From contig NZ_FNRO01000003.1 in NCBI RefSeq assembly GCF_900107745.1, positions 310,001 through 374,000 on the forward strand: a stretch of 64,000 bases of DNA, given 5' to 3'. The translations under genes and the position numbers were made by a program. Below the pieces are notes generated by a model. That model saw nothing but the letters and a program-made list of their open reading frames with translations, was not told where the DNA came from and searched no databases. Positions 1 through 9,100 of the stretch are shown here, in pieces. The stretch's first letter is position 1. Every line of letters begins with the position of its first letter. Source of the stretch: Variovorax sp. YR216 (GTDB lineage: Bacteria; Pseudomonadota; Gammaproteobacteria; Burkholderiales; Burkholderiaceae_C).

Positions 1-915
1 GACGCTCGAGAAGTTGGCCTTGGTCGCGCTGTTGCCCTTGCGCACGGCGTCGTTGAACTCGCGCGTGATGCCGTTCGCCGCGTTGTAGGGTGAGGGCACG
101 ACCTGCGTGACGACCACGCCGGCGCCCTCCTTGCCGAGCTCGTCCGCAAGCGCCTGCGTGCCGACGAAGGACACATTGAAGAAGGTGCCGCCGTAACCCG
201 ACTTGCGCGCCTCGCGGATGAAGGCCGCGCACGACTTGTAGGCGCTCACCTGGACCACCGCGTCCGGCTGCGCCGCGACGATGGTCTTGACCGCTGCCGA
301 CACGGCGACCGAGTTGCGCTCGACCGTGGCGAGCGCGACCGGCTTCAGGTCGAGCTGCGACAGCGCGAGCGTCACGCCGTCGAGACCCGCCTTGCCGTAG
401 GCGTCGTTCTGATAGAAGACCGCGATCTTCTTGAGGCCGAGGTTCGTGAGCTGCTTGACGATCACCGCGGTCTCGTCGTTGTACGAGGCGCGCAGGTGGA
501 ACACGTTGCGGTGGAACGGCTCGCGCAGCGACATGGCGCCGGTGAAGGGCGCGATGAAAGGCACCTTGGCATTCACCGCCTGCGGCAGCGCCGCGAGGCT
601 CGTGGGCGTGCCGATGTAGCCGAAGAGCGCGAAGACGTCCTCGTCGATCAGCTTCTTCGTGTTTTCCGCGCAGCGGTCGGGTTCGTAGCCGTCGTCGAGG
701 AACTTGATGACCACATCGCGACCGGGCAGGGCGTTGTACTGGTCGAGGAAGAGCTTCGCGCCTTCGTAGAACTGGATGCCGAGCTGCGCGGCCGGCCCGG
801 TGAACGGCGCGGACTGGCCGAGCACCAGCGGCGTTTCGCTCTGGGCCCGGGCGTACTGGAACCCGGCGAGCGCCGCGGCGCCGGTTGCGATCGAAAACTG
901 TCTGCGACTCAGCAT
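1..915 (-). CDS. ABC transporter substrate-binding protein, branched-chain amino acid type (3' end off window)
   Basis: Reading leftward from the ATG at 913-915 gives 305 open codons with no stop before the window edge, so the C-terminus is missing; family members are usually about 380 residues. The N-terminus MLSRRQFSIATGAAALAG has a twin-arginine (Tat) export motif followed by a hydrophobic stretch and an ARAQ cleavage-like site, so the protein is periplasmic. The mature part (LVLGQSAPFTGPAAQLG, then FALFGYIGTPTS and KKIAVFYQNDAYG) is typical of Peripla_BP_6 (LivJ-like) receptors, which bind amino acids, amides or aromatic acids for an ABC importer. The ligand cannot be told from sequence. 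No permease or ATPase gene is visible on this side. It is divergent from the oxidoreductase gene at 992. Confidence 0.88.
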   Translation of the reverse strand, partial: MLSRRQFSIATGAAALAGFQYARAQSETPLVLGQSAPFTGPAAQLGIQFYEGAKLFLDQYNALPGRDVVIKFLDDGYEPDRCAENTKKLIDEDVFALFGYIGTPTSLAALPQAVNAKVPFIAPFTGAMSLREPFHRNVFHLRASYNDETAVIVKQLTNLGLKKIAVFYQNDAYGKAGLDGVTLALSQLDLKPVALATVERNSVAVSAAVKTIVAAQPDAVVQVSAYKSCAAFIREARKSGYGGTFFNVSFVGTQALADELGKEGAGVVVTQVVPSPYNAANGITREFNDAVRKGNSATKANFSSV

Positions 916-991
916 CGTGAAAACCCCTCCGCGCGCTTTCCGGGCGCACAACTTAGACTCGACCGGTTATTGCTGTCTCGGCCTGATTCCC

Positions 992-3037
992 ATGTCTTCC
1001 CAAACCCGAGTCCTCGGCGCCTGTCCGCACGACTGTCCCGACACCTGCGCGCTCGTCACCACCGTGCAGGACGGCGTCGCCGTCAAGCTGCAGGGCAACG
1101 AGGCGCATCGGCACACCGCCGGTGTTCTCTGCACCAAGGTTTCCCGCTACATCGAGCGCAACGACCATCCCGAACGTCTCGTCCAGCCCCTGAAGCGATC
1201 CGGTCCGAAGGGCAGCGGCCGCTTCGAGCCGGTGAGCTGGGACGCCGCCCTGAACGACATCGCTGCGCGCCTGAATGCGATCAAGAGTAACAATTCGGAA
1301 AAGATTGTGCCCTACAGTTACGCAGGCACCATGGGTCTTGTGCAGGGGGAATCGATGGACCGTCGCTTTTTCCACAAGCTCGGTGCGTCGCTCCTGGACC
1401 GGACGATCTGCTCCACCGCTGGTGGTGAGGCCTTAGGTTTTACTTTGGGCGGGAAGGTCGGCATGCGGACCGAGTTCTTCGCGGAATCGAAGCTGATCCT
1501 GATCTGGGGAAGCAACTCGATCGCGAGCAATCTGCATTTCTGGCGGCACGCGCAGGCGGCCAAGCGCGCCGGGGCGCGGCTGGTGTGCATCGATCCGCGC
1601 AAGACCGAAACCGCCGACAAGTGCGACGAGCACGTGGCGCTGCTGCCCGGCACCGATGGCGCGCTTGCGCTCGCCCTGATGCACGAGCTGATCGTGAACG
1701 ACTGGCTCGATCACGACTACATCGAGCGCTACACCATCGGCTGGTCGCAACTGCGCGAACGCGCGCTGCAATGGCCGCCGTCGCGCGCGGCCGAGGTCTG
1801 CGGTGTGCCGGAGGCGCAGATCGTCTCGCTCGCACGCGCCTACGGCACCACGAAGCCGGCCGCCATCCGTCTCAACTACGGGATGCAGCGCGTGCGCGGC
1901 GGCGGCAATGCCGCGCGCGCCGTGGCCTGCCTGCCGGCGCTGGTCGGCGCATGGCGCGATCGCGCGGGCGGCCTGCTGCTCAGCAGCTCGGGACTCTTCC
2001 CGGTGGATCGCGCGGCCTTGCAGCGGCCCGACCTGCTCGCCGGCCGGCAGCCGCGCACCATCAACATGAGCACCATTGGCGATGCGCTGCTCGACACTGC
2101 GAACCCGGTCGAGGCGGTGATCGTCTACAACAGCAATCCGGTGGCGGTCGCGCCCGAGTCGGGCAAGGTGGTGGCGGGCTTCGCGCGCGAAGACCTCTTC
2201 ACCGTGGTGCTGGAGCAGTTCCAGACCGACACCGCCGACTACGCCGACTACGTGCTGCCCGCCACCACGCAGCTCGAGCACTGGGACATCCATTTCAGCT
2301 ACGGCCACACCGACGTGATGCTGAACCGCCCGGCGGTGGCGCCGCGCGGCGAGGCGCGCAGCAACACCTGGGTCTTCAGCGAGCTCGCCAGGCGCATGGG
2401 CTTCGACGAGCCCTGCTTCTCCGACGACGACGAAACCCTGTGTCGCACGGCCTTCCCCGCGGAGGCCGTCGACTTCGGCGAACTGGAGGCGAACGGCTTC
2501 GCCACCCTCAAGCTGCCGGACGCACCGTACGCGGAAGGCGACTTCCCGACCCCATCGGGCCGCTGCGAATTCTTCAGTTCACGGCTCGCAGCGATGGGCC
2601 AGGACGGTCTGCCGGACCATGTGCCCAACTACGAAGTGCAGGGAAGCTCCAGCGAATTCCCGCTCGCGATGATCTCGCCGCCGGCGCGCAATTTCCTGAA
2701 TTCGAGCTTCGTCAATGTGCGCAGCCTGCGGTCGATCGAAGGCGAGCCGTTGCTAGAAATCAATGAGGCGGACGCCAGCGCTCGCGGTATTGCCGACGGC
2801 TCGACGGTGCGCGTGTTCAACCAGCGCGGCGAATACCGCTGCCGCGCCGAAGTCTCGCGCCGCGCGCGGCCGGGCGTCGTGCACGGCCTCGGCATCTGGT
2901 GGCGCAAGCTGGGCCTGGACGGCACCAATGTCAACCAGCTCACCAGTCAGCGGCTGACGGATATCGGGCGCGGCCCGACCTTCTACGACTGTCTGGTCGA
3001 AGTGGAGTCCGTCGCCGAAACAGCGGTGCCGAAATGA
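992..3037 (+). CDS. Molybdopterin-dependent oxidoreductase
   Basis: A 681-residue protein of the DMSO reductase/formate dehydrogenase superfamily. Start chosen at MSSQTRVLG because the N-terminal iron-sulfur motif follows at once: Cys11, Cys15, Cys19 (CPHDCPDTC) and Cys47 (VLCTK), a [4Fe-4S] site. The body matches the molybdopterin oxidoreductase domain (GSNSIASNLHFW, CIDPRKTETA, then NSNPVAVAPES and DYADYVLPATTQLEHWD), and the C-terminus is a molydop-binding domain (VRVFNQRGEYRCRAEV). No Tat signal is seen, so it is probably cytoplasmic. The substrate is unknown; related genes are usually annotated only as molybdopterin oxidoreductase family. Its stop overlaps the next start by ATGA, suggesting translational coupling. 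Confidence 0.88.
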   Translation: MSSQTRVLGACPHDCPDTCALVTTVQDGVAVKLQGNEAHRHTAGVLCTKVSRYIERNDHPERLVQPLKRSGPKGSGRFEPVSWDAALNDIAARLNAIKSNNSEKIVPYSYAGTMGLVQGESMDRRFFHKLGASLLDRTICSTAGGEALGFTLGGKVGMRTEFFAESKLILIWGSNSIASNLHFWRHAQAAKRAGARLVCIDPRKTETADKCDEHVALLPGTDGALALALMHELIVNDWLDHDYIERYTIGWSQLRERALQWPPSRAAEVCGVPEAQIVSLARAYGTTKPAAIRLNYGMQRVRGGGNAARAVACLPALVGAWRDRAGGLLLSSSGLFPVDRAALQRPDLLAGRQPRTINMSTIGDALLDTANPVEAVIVYNSNPVAVAPESGKVVAGFAREDLFTVVLEQFQTDTADYADYVLPATTQLEHWDIHFSYGHTDVMLNRPAVAPRGEARSNTWVFSELARRMGFDEPCFSDDDETLCRTAFPAEAVDFGELEANGFATLKLPDAPYAEGDFPTPSGRCEFFSSRLAAMGQDGLPDHVPNYEVQGSSSEFPLAMISPPARNFLNSSFVNVRSLRSIEGEPLLEINEADASARGIADGSTVRVFNQRGEYRCRAEVSRRARPGVVHGLGIWWRKLGLDGTNVNQLTSQRLTDIGRGPTFYDCLVEVESVAETAVPK

Positions 3038-4191
3038 AGCGCGTGCGCTGGGCGATCGCGGCAGGTGCGGCCCTGGCCGTGCTCGCCATGCTCGCGGGCT
3101 GCGCGGACATCCGCTACTACTGGCAGTCGGCCAGCGGCCACATCGACCTGATGCGCGCCGCGCGTCCGGTGCCCGAATGGCTCGAGGACCCGTCCGCGTC
3201 CGAGGCGCTCAAGACCAAGCTCGAGCTCGCGCAGCGCATCCGGACGTATGCGGTGGCCGAACTCGGCCTGCCCGATAACGCGAGCTACAAGGCCTATGCC
3301 GACCTGCATCGGCCCGCCGCGCTCTGGAACGTGGTCGCGGCGCCGCCGCATTCGCTCACCCTCAAGACCTGGTGCTTTCCGGTTGCGGGCTGCGTGGGTT
3401 ACCGCGGCTACTACGACGAAGCCGCTGCGCGGGCCGAGGCCGACGACCTGACGGCGCAGGGCCTGGAGGTCGCGGTCTACCCGGTGCCGGCGTATTCGAC
3501 GCTCGGCTGGATGAACTGGGCCGGCGGCGACCCGCTGCTGTCCACCTTCATCGGCTACCCCGAGGGCGAACTCGCGCGCATCGTGTTCCACGAACTCGCG
3601 CATCAGGTGCTGTACGTGCAGGGCGACACCATGTTCAACGAGTCCTTCGCGACGGCGGTCGAGCGCATCGGCGGTGCGCGCTGGCTGAAGACGCAGGCGA
3701 GCGAAGCCGCGCGGCTCGAATACACCCAGTTCGATGCGCGGCGGCAGCAGTTCCGCGCGCTGGCGGCGGACACGCGCCGCGCGCTGGAGGAGATCTACGC
3801 CTCCGACGAGGCGAAGGCGCAGGACTGGAAGGCGGTCGATGCCAAAAAGGCCGCTGCGATGGCCGAATTCCGCCGTCGCTATGCGGCGCTGCGTGCGACG
3901 TGGACGGGACCGCGCCAGGGTGCCTACGACGCCTGGGTGGCGCGCGCCAACAATGCGGCCTTCGGCGCGCAGGCGGCCTACGACGACCTCGTTCCGGGCT
4001 TTGAGGCGATCTTCGAGCGCGAAGGCGAGAGCTGGCCTCGCTTCTACGCCGCGGTCAAGGATCTGGCGGCGCAACCCAAGGCGGGGCGCGACCAGATGCT
4101 GCGCGCGCAGGCGCCGCAGCCCGACGAACTCATGCAAACCCAGTCGCCTTGCTGCAAGCGCGACAACAACAACGGAGATCGAGGTGCCTGA
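3034..4191 (+). CDS. Predicted lipoprotein aminopeptidase (COG4324/DUF2265 type)
   Basis: A 385-residue protein. The first 23 residues form a lipoprotein signal peptide ending in the lipobox LAGC, so it should be membrane-anchored in the periplasm. Around residue 188 there is a zinc-protease motif HELAHQ (HExxH) preceded by EGELARIVF and followed by FNESFATAVE, whose glutamate may be the third ligand. The layout matches the family of predicted aminopeptidases of about 350-380 residues common in betaproteobacteria. The start overlaps the oxidoreductase stop (ATGA) and the end overlaps the following gene by 8 bases, so all three are likely co-transcribed. Peptidase activity is inferred from the motif only. 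Confidence 0.85.
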   Translation: MKRVRWAIAAGAALAVLAMLAGCADIRYYWQSASGHIDLMRAARPVPEWLEDPSASEALKTKLELAQRIRTYAVAELGLPDNASYKAYADLHRPAALWNVVAAPPHSLTLKTWCFPVAGCVGYRGYYDEAAARAEADDLTAQGLEVAVYPVPAYSTLGWMNWAGGDPLLSTFIGYPEGELARIVFHELAHQVLYVQGDTMFNESFATAVERIGGARWLKTQASEAARLEYTQFDARRQQFRALAADTRRALEEIYASDEAKAQDWKAVDAKKAAAMAEFRRRYAALRATWTGPRQGAYDAWVARANNAAFGAQAAYDDLVPGFEAIFEREGESWPRFYAAVKDLAAQPKAGRDQMLRAQAPQPDELMQTQSPCCKRDNNNGDRGA

Positions 4192-4498
4192 CATCCAAAT
4201 CGAGCGCCATCACCAGCTGGGCCTGACCGGCGCGCGCGCGGTCGCGCGAAAGCATATGCAGAAAGTCGAGCAGGATTTCGGAATGGCGTGCACCTACGAC
4301 GAGGGCGAGACGCGCGATACGGCGCGTTTCGGCCGGGCCGGTGTCGACGGCAGCGTCGAGGTCAGTGCCGACACCTTCAGGCTCGAGGCAACGCTGGGGA
4401 TGCTCTTCGCGAATTTTGGCGACGAGATTCAACGGCGCCTGGCCGCGAGCCTCGACAAGCTGCTCGGCACCGCAACGCCGTCGGCGGACGATGCCTGA
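4184..4498 (+). CDS. Polyhydroxyalkanoic acid system family protein (PHA_gran_rgn)
   Basis: A 104-residue protein starting with GTG at 4184; a GGAG sequence 7 bases upstream supports this start. The sequence VPDIQIERHHQLGL...ARKHMQKVEQDFGM with a later LGMLFANFGDEIQRRLA matches the small PHA-granule regulatory family (PF09650), whose members occur in PHA-producing Proteobacteria. The molecular role in the family is poorly known. It overlaps the aminopeptidase gene by 8 bases. A phasin gene lies about 10 kb away, in keeping with a PHA-making organism. Confidence 0.8.
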   Translation: MPDIQIERHHQLGLTGARAVARKHMQKVEQDFGMACTYDEGETRDTARFGRAGVDGSVEVSADTFRLEATLGMLFANFGDEIQRRLAASLDKLLGTATPSADDA

Positions 4499-4519
4499 GG
4501 CCGGCCGGCCCCAAGAACT

Positions 4520-4774
4520 TCAGCGCAGCGATTCGATGAGGTCGATGTATTGCTGCTTGGCGTCGTCGGCGCTGAGGCCCTTGCGCGAGGTCCAGGCGTC
4601 CCACTTGGCGCGCGCGACGATGTCGCTGAAGCTGGGCTTCTTCTCGGTGTTGTCGCCCGCCGTGGCCTGCTTGAAGAGGCCGTAGATCTTGAGCAGGGTC
4701 GGATTGTCGGGGCGCTCGGCGAGCAGTTTGGAATTCGCCTGGGCGGCTTCGAAGAGGGCGTTGAGATCGGACAT
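4520..4774 (-). CDS. Acyl-CoA-binding protein
   Basis: An 84-residue protein when started at MSDLNALFEAAQ, which matches the usual 85-90 residue length of ACBP; upstream in-frame ATG (4804) and TTG (4819) starts are possible but no ribosome site favours them. Hallmarks are LLKIYGLFKQATAGDN and KWDAWTSRKGLSADDAKQQY, the conserved Tyr/Lys acyl-CoA-binding surface of the four-helix ACBP fold. It should bind and buffer long-chain acyl-CoA esters in the cytoplasm. It converges on the PHA-system gene, with 21 bases between them. Confidence 0.88.
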   Translation of the reverse strand: MSDLNALFEAAQANSKLLAERPDNPTLLKIYGLFKQATAGDNTEKKPSFSDIVARAKWDAWTSRKGLSADDAKQQYIDLIESLR

Positions 4775-4870
4775 TTCGACTGGGTTGGCTGCAAAAGGCG
4801 TCATCTTAAGTGACGACAACGTTCAAATATCGCGCGGTGTCATGGTCCCGTGCGAACAAAGGTTCATTCA

Positions 4871-6166
4871 ATGACGAGAGCGCAAGCCCATTCCCCTGAC
4901 ATCGAGCGCGCAGTGGCCGCCGCCGTGCCGAGGGCGCCATTCGTGCGCGCCGCCGCGCTGCTGTGGGGCTGCGTGGTCTTCATGCCGGTGGGGCTCAACT
5001 ACATAGCGGCGGGGCTGCTGATTCTGGCCTTGTTGACGGCGGGCGGATTTCGCGAGCGCGCCGCGCGGTGGCGGAGCGATCCGCTGCGGTGGCCGATCCT
5101 CGCCTTCGTCGCGTGGGTGCTGGTCGTGCTGGCGCTGCGGCCGCACCACCCCGAGACCGGCCTGAGCCTCTGGCACGACGCGCGCATCGCCATGACGCTC
5201 GCGCTCACGCTCCTGCTGTCGGTCGAGGAAACGGTGTGGGCGCTGCGCGGATTCCTGCTCGCGGCGGCGTTCGCGGTGGTGGTGATCGTGCTCGGGCACA
5301 CGGTCGGGCTGCCGATTCTGCCGATCTGGCACAACGTGCTGGTGATGAAGGGCAACAAGTCGATCAACGACGCGCTGCTGTTCGCCGTGATCGGGGCATC
5401 CGCCGCGGTCTGGGGGCTCGCGCACCTCAACGACACCCGCGACCGTTGGCACTGGGCGGGTCCGGCGTTCGCGGTGACCATCGTGACTGCGGTGATCGTG
5501 ACCGTGACCTTGCCCAATCGCACCTCGCTCCTGGCGCTGCTGCTGGCAGTCTTCGCGGCCTGTGTGCACCAGTGGCGCGGCCGTTTGCGGGTGCTGGCCG
5601 TGGCGCTGTGCGTCGGCGCGGTGGTGGCGGCCGGGCTGGTGTGGCAGGCGCCTTCGGTGCAGGAGAAGTTCACGCTCGGGATTCACGAACTCGAGGCGGC
5701 GCAGGCCGGCGCGGTCTCGGAGGGAAGCTGGGTGGTGCGCTTCCACATGTACCGCGAGACGACCGGGATGATGCTCGACGCGCCGCTCGCCGGGCTGGGG
5801 CTCGGAAGCTGGACGCCGGAATGGCACCGGCGCGGGCCGAAGCTGCTGTACGACTACAGCATGCCGCACAACGACTTCCTGTGGCTGGGCGCGGAGACCG
5901 GCGTGCCGGGGCTGCTGATCCTGGTCTCGCTGTTTGCCACCGGACTCGTCATCGCCTGGCGCCGGCGCGACATCACCGGCCGGCTGGCTTTCGCGGCGAT
6001 GCTGATCCTGCTCGTGGCGACCTGCGTCAATTCGGCGATGCGCGACGCGGCGATCGGGTTGAGCCTGCCCTGGATCGCATTCCTGTATCTGCACCTCGTG
6101 CGCGCGCCCGGCAACCCGTGGGTCGGGGTGCCGCCGGGGAAGTGGGGTGCGCTGTTGCGCGGGTAG
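4871..6166 (+). CDS. O-antigen ligase family membrane protein (WaaL/Wzy_C type)
   Basis: A 431-residue polytopic membrane protein with about ten to twelve hydrophobic segments. The ATG at 4871 is the first after the upstream gap. The large periplasmic loop between the last membrane segments carries the Wzy_C pattern: MYRETTGMMLDAPLAGLGLGSW and then MPHNDFLWLGAETGVPGLLI, the conserved histidine-containing ligase/polymerase motif. Family members transfer undecaprenyl-linked O-antigen to the lipid A-core, or polymerise repeat units. Because the glycan island in this window has an ABC exporter, the ligase role is the more likely one. It converges on the arn operon with no gap (stop at 6166, next gene ends at 6167). 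Confidence 0.82.
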   Translation: MTRAQAHSPDIERAVAAAVPRAPFVRAAALLWGCVVFMPVGLNYIAAGLLILALLTAGGFRERAARWRSDPLRWPILAFVAWVLVVLALRPHHPETGLSLWHDARIAMTLALTLLLSVEETVWALRGFLLAAAFAVVVIVLGHTVGLPILPIWHNVLVMKGNKSINDALLFAVIGASAAVWGLAHLNDTRDRWHWAGPAFAVTIVTAVIVTVTLPNRTSLLALLLAVFAACVHQWRGRLRVLAVALCVGAVVAAGLVWQAPSVQEKFTLGIHELEAAQAGAVSEGSWVVRFHMYRETTGMMLDAPLAGLGLGSWTPEWHRRGPKLLYDYSMPHNDFLWLGAETGVPGLLILVSLFATGLVIAWRRRDITGRLAFAAMLILLVATCVNSAMRDAAIGLSLPWIAFLYLHLVRAPGNPWVGVPPGKWGALLRG

Positions 6167-7072
6167 TCAGGCGGCCGCGCCCTGCACGGCGAGCAGGCCG
6201 GACCGGCCCGGCACGCTGCCGAGTTCGAGGCGATGCCGCGGCAGCGTCGTGGCGGGCGCGCTGTCGCGCAGCTCGCCGAGGTCCACCAGCGAATGGCCCT
6301 GTGCACGCCAGCCGTCGATGAGCCGCCGGAATACCGGCAGCAGCTTCATGCCTTCGAGTTCCGCATGCAGCGTGTAGACGTGGTCCTGCGTCGCACCTTC
6401 GGTCAGTGCGAGCAGACGCGTGTGCACGTTGTCGGTGGTGATGCCGTCGATGCCGATGAGCTCGTCCAGCGTCGGCAGCGTGGTCGGGTATTGCGCCGGG
6501 CCGAGGACCGTGCCTTGGTCGTCCACGGGCACGAAGGGATGGGCGCCGCGCGTGTCCGATGCATAGGTGATGCCGAGCATCGCCTCTGCCCGCGCGGCGG
6601 CTGCGTTGAACTGCCAGCCCGCCGCACCGTGCAGCCGGGGCGGCGTGCCGAAGATCTCGGCGTGACGGTCGGTGGCGCGGCGCATCTCGCGCAACGCCCA
6701 GCCTTCGTCGTGCCGCAGAAGGTGGTCCTGCCAGAGGATGTGATCCCAGCAGTGCACGCCGACCTCGAAGCCCTCGTCGCGAACCGCGCGTAGCGTCGCG
6801 GCCTCGCGGCGGCCCACGTCGGGCCCGGGCAGAAGCACGCCGTACATCAGCGTCTTCAGGCCGTAGTGCTCGACCACCGAGGTGCGAGAGACCTTGCTGA
6901 GAAAGCCGGGCCGGAACACTCGCGCGATTGCGCGCCCGGTGTGATCGGGGCCGAGGCTGAAGAGGAAGCTGGCGCCGGCGTCCTTGTCGGCCAGCAGCTT
7001 CACCAGCGCGGGGACGCCTTCGCGCGTGCCGCGCAGGGTGTCGACGTCGACCTTCAGTGCGATGCGCGGCAT
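6167..7072 (-). CDS. arnD: 4-deoxy-4-formamido-L-arabinose-phosphoundecaprenol deformylase
   Basis: A 301-residue polysaccharide deacetylase-family protein. The N-terminus MPRIALKVDVDTLRGTREG is very close to the ArnD signature; Asp9 and Asp11 and the later VGVHCWDHILWQ (His107, His111) are the metal and catalytic positions. Further matches are TYASDTRGAHPF and VYTLHAELEG. ArnD removes the formyl group from undecaprenyl-phosphate-Ara4FN at the inner membrane before ArnT transfers Ara4N to lipid A. Length agrees with the family (about 296). It is the last gene of the arn operon, starting 6 bases after the stop of the decarboxylase gene. Confidence 0.93.
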   Translation of the reverse strand: MPRIALKVDVDTLRGTREGVPALVKLLADKDAGASFLFSLGPDHTGRAIARVFRPGFLSKVSRTSVVEHYGLKTLMYGVLLPGPDVGRREAATLRAVRDEGFEVGVHCWDHILWQDHLLRHDEGWALREMRRATDRHAEIFGTPPRLHGAAGWQFNAAAARAEAMLGITYASDTRGAHPFVPVDDQGTVLGPAQYPTTLPTLDELIGIDGITTDNVHTRLLALTEGATQDHVYTLHAELEGMKLLPVFRRLIDGWRAQGHSLVDLGELRDSAPATTLPRHRLELGSVPGRSGLLAVQGAAA

Positions 7073-7077
7073 CGCGC

Positions 7078-8118
7078 TCAGGCTTCCAGGTCGGCGGCGG
7101 CGACGTGGTCGCTGTAGTAGGCGAACAGTGCGCGCAGCGCTTCTTCCATGCCGACCGTGGGCTTCCAGCCGAGTTCGGCCACGGTGTTGCGGATGTCGGG
7201 CACGCGCTGGAGCACGTCCTGGTAGCCGACGCCGTAGTAGTCGGCGGCGGCGACGTCGATCAGCTCGACCTTGGCCGCTGCATCGCGGTACTCGGGCAGC
7301 GAGGCAGCGAGGCTCAGCATCATGTTGGCGAGCGCGCGGATCGAGTGGTTGTTGTCGGGGTTGCCAATGTTGTAGATCTTGCCGTCGGCGATGCCGTCCT
7401 TGTTGGCAATGATCTTCACCAGCGCGGAGATGCCGTCGTCCACGTAGGTGAAGGCGCGCTGCTGGCTGCCGCCATCCACCAGCCGGATCGGCTCGCCGCG
7501 CACGATGTGGCCCAGGAACTGGGTGATCACGCGGCTCGAACCTTCCTTCGGTGCATGGAGGCTGTCGAGGCCGGGGCCGATCCAGTTGAAGGGGCGGAAG
7601 AGCGTGTACTGCAGTCCCTCCTGCTGTCCGTAGGCATGGATCACGCGGTCCATCAGTTGCTTGGCGCAGGCATAGATCCAGCGCGGCTTGTTGATCGGGC
7701 CGTAGACGAGGTTCGTTGCCTCCGGATCGAAGGCCGCGTCGGTCGACATGCCGTAGACCTCGCTGGTCGACGGGAACACCACGCGCTTCTTGTAGCGCAC
7801 GCACTGGCGAATGATCGGCAGGTTGGCTTCGAAGTCGAGCTCGAACACGCGCAGCGGCTCGCGCACGTACGTGGCCGGCGTGGCGATCGCGACCAGCGGC
7901 AGCACCACGTCGCACTTCTTCACGTGGTATTCGATCCACTCCTTGTTGATGGTGATGTCACCTTCGAAGAAGTGGAAGCGCGGGTTGTCGAGCCATGGTG
8001 CGACACGGTCCGACTGCATGTCCATGCCATGGACCTCCCAGTCGGTGGTTTCCATGATGTGGCGCGTCAGGTGATGGCCAACGAAGCCGTTGACGCCGAG
8101 GATCAGGACTTTGAGCAT
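7078..8118 (-). CDS. arnA: UDP-glucuronic acid decarboxylase (stand-alone ArnA C-terminal domain)
   Basis: A 346-residue extended short-chain dehydrogenase. It starts at MLKVLILGVNGFVGHHL (Rossmann GxxGxxG), preceded by an AGGA ribosome site; the longer open frame upstream has no support. The sequence matches the C-terminal oxidative decarboxylase half of E. coli ArnA, including FPSTSEVYGM and the YACAKQLMDRVI active-site Tyr-Lys. The reaction is UDP-glucuronate + NAD to UDP-4-keto-arabinose, the first step of Ara4N synthesis. Unlike enterobacterial ArnA, the formyltransferase domain is on a separate gene directly upstream (8147-9100). The symbol is for the half-protein. Confidence 0.9.
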   Translation of the reverse strand: MLKVLILGVNGFVGHHLTRHIMETTDWEVHGMDMQSDRVAPWLDNPRFHFFEGDITINKEWIEYHVKKCDVVLPLVAIATPATYVREPLRVFELDFEANLPIIRQCVRYKKRVVFPSTSEVYGMSTDAAFDPEATNLVYGPINKPRWIYACAKQLMDRVIHAYGQQEGLQYTLFRPFNWIGPGLDSLHAPKEGSSRVITQFLGHIVRGEPIRLVDGGSQQRAFTYVDDGISALVKIIANKDGIADGKIYNIGNPDNNHSIRALANMMLSLAASLPEYRDAAAKVELIDVAAADYYGVGYQDVLQRVPDIRNTVAELGWKPTVGMEEALRALFAYYSDHVAAADLEA

Positions 8119-8146
8119 GTTTTGGTTTCCTGGATAAATGGGAGAT

Positions 8147-9100
8147 TCAGGCGTCGGCCGCAAGCCAACTGCCCGAGGAAAGGGTTTCGAATGTGCTGGC
8201 GTCGAGCGGCTCGCTGTCGCCATCGCGCCGCGCCGACAGCACGCGCAAGGCGTGGCCGTCGTCCGCGATCAGCCAAAGCACCGCGCCGTCGTGCCACAGG
8301 CGCAGGCCGCGGCCGGGCGCGTCGGGCAGGACATCGGTGCGCAGGGTGCGCTCGATGAAGATGCGCTGCCCTCCGAACGACGCGAACGCCGGCGGGTAGG
8401 GCGGCGCGACCGCGCGCACCAGGTCGTGGATCTGGCGTGCACTCGCGTGCAACGGAATGCGCCCGTCTTCCGGACGCCGCCCGCCGAAGTATCGGCCCTG
8501 CGAGAGGTCCTGCGGACGCTCCACCGCCGTGCCGTCGAGCATGGCAGGCAGGGTCCGCGCGAGCACGATTTCCGCTGCCAGCGTCACCTTGCCGAAGACC
8601 TCGTGCGCGGTGTCGTCCGAGAGGATCGGCACTGCGAACTGGTCGACGATCGCGCCGTTGTCGGGCTTCTCGGTCATGCGGTGCAGGGTCGCGCCGGTCT
8701 CGCGCTCGCCGTGCAGGACCGCCCAGTTCACCGGTGCGCGGCCGCGATAGCGCGGCAGCAGCGACCCATGCATGTTGAACGCGCCGCGCCCGGGCAGATC
8801 GAGCCAGTCGCGCTTGAGCATCTGCCGGTAGTAGAAGGAGAAGAGGAAGTCCGGCTGCATGGCGCGCGCGGCCTGCAGCAGCTCCGGATCGTGCGGGTCC
8901 GCTGGCGTGACGCAGCGAATGCCGCGCTCCGCCGCGACGGTGGCCACGCTGTGGAACCAGATCGTCTCGCCGGGCGAGTCGGTGTGCGTCACCACCAGCG
9001 GCACGTCCACGCCGGCGTCGAGCAGCACGCGAAGGCAGCGCACGCCCACGTCGTGATAGGCAAAGACGATGGCGCTGGGTGCGCGTTGTCCAGTGCTCAT
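8147..9100 (-). CDS. UDP-Ara4N formyltransferase (stand-alone ArnA N-terminal domain)
   Basis: A 317-residue formyltransferase of the Fmt/ArnA-N family. The motif NMHGSLLPRYRGRAPVNW gives the catalytic Asn109 and His111, and Asp147 in EKPDNGAIVDQ completes the usual triad. The C-terminal part (VRAVAPPYPPAFASF) is the Fmt C-terminal OB-like domain. It should formylate UDP-Ara4N using N10-formyl-tetrahydrofolate. Its ATG overlaps the arnC stop by 4 bases (9097-9100), showing tight coupling. It corresponds to residues 1-300 of E. coli ArnA and lacks the decarboxylase domain, which is the next gene. Confidence 0.9.
   Translation of the reverse strand: MSTGQRAPSAIVFAYHDVGVRCLRVLLDAGVDVPLVVTHTDSPGETIWFHSVATVAAERGIRCVTPADPHDPELLQAARAMQPDFLFSFYYRQMLKRDWLDLPGRGAFNMHGSLLPRYRGRAPVNWAVLHGERETGATLHRMTEKPDNGAIVDQFAVPILSDDTAHEVFGKVTLAAEIVLARTLPAMLDGTAVERPQDLSQGRYFGGRRPEDGRIPLHASARQIHDLVRAVAPPYPPAFASFGGQRIFIERTLRTDVLPDAPGRGLRLWHDGAVLWLIADDGHALRVLSARRDGDSEPLDASTFETLSSGSWLAADA

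Noticed and set aside
1433..2308. Long minus-strand frame opposite the molybdopterin oxidoreductase gene
   Set aside because: It is the antisense shadow of a strongly conserved gene in high-GC DNA; its translation is rich in His, Arg and Gly without any motif.
4868..6094. 408-codon minus-strand frame opposite the O-antigen ligase
   Set aside because: Low-complexity Gln/Arg/His-rich translation; the plus-strand frame has clear membrane segments and a Wzy_C motif.
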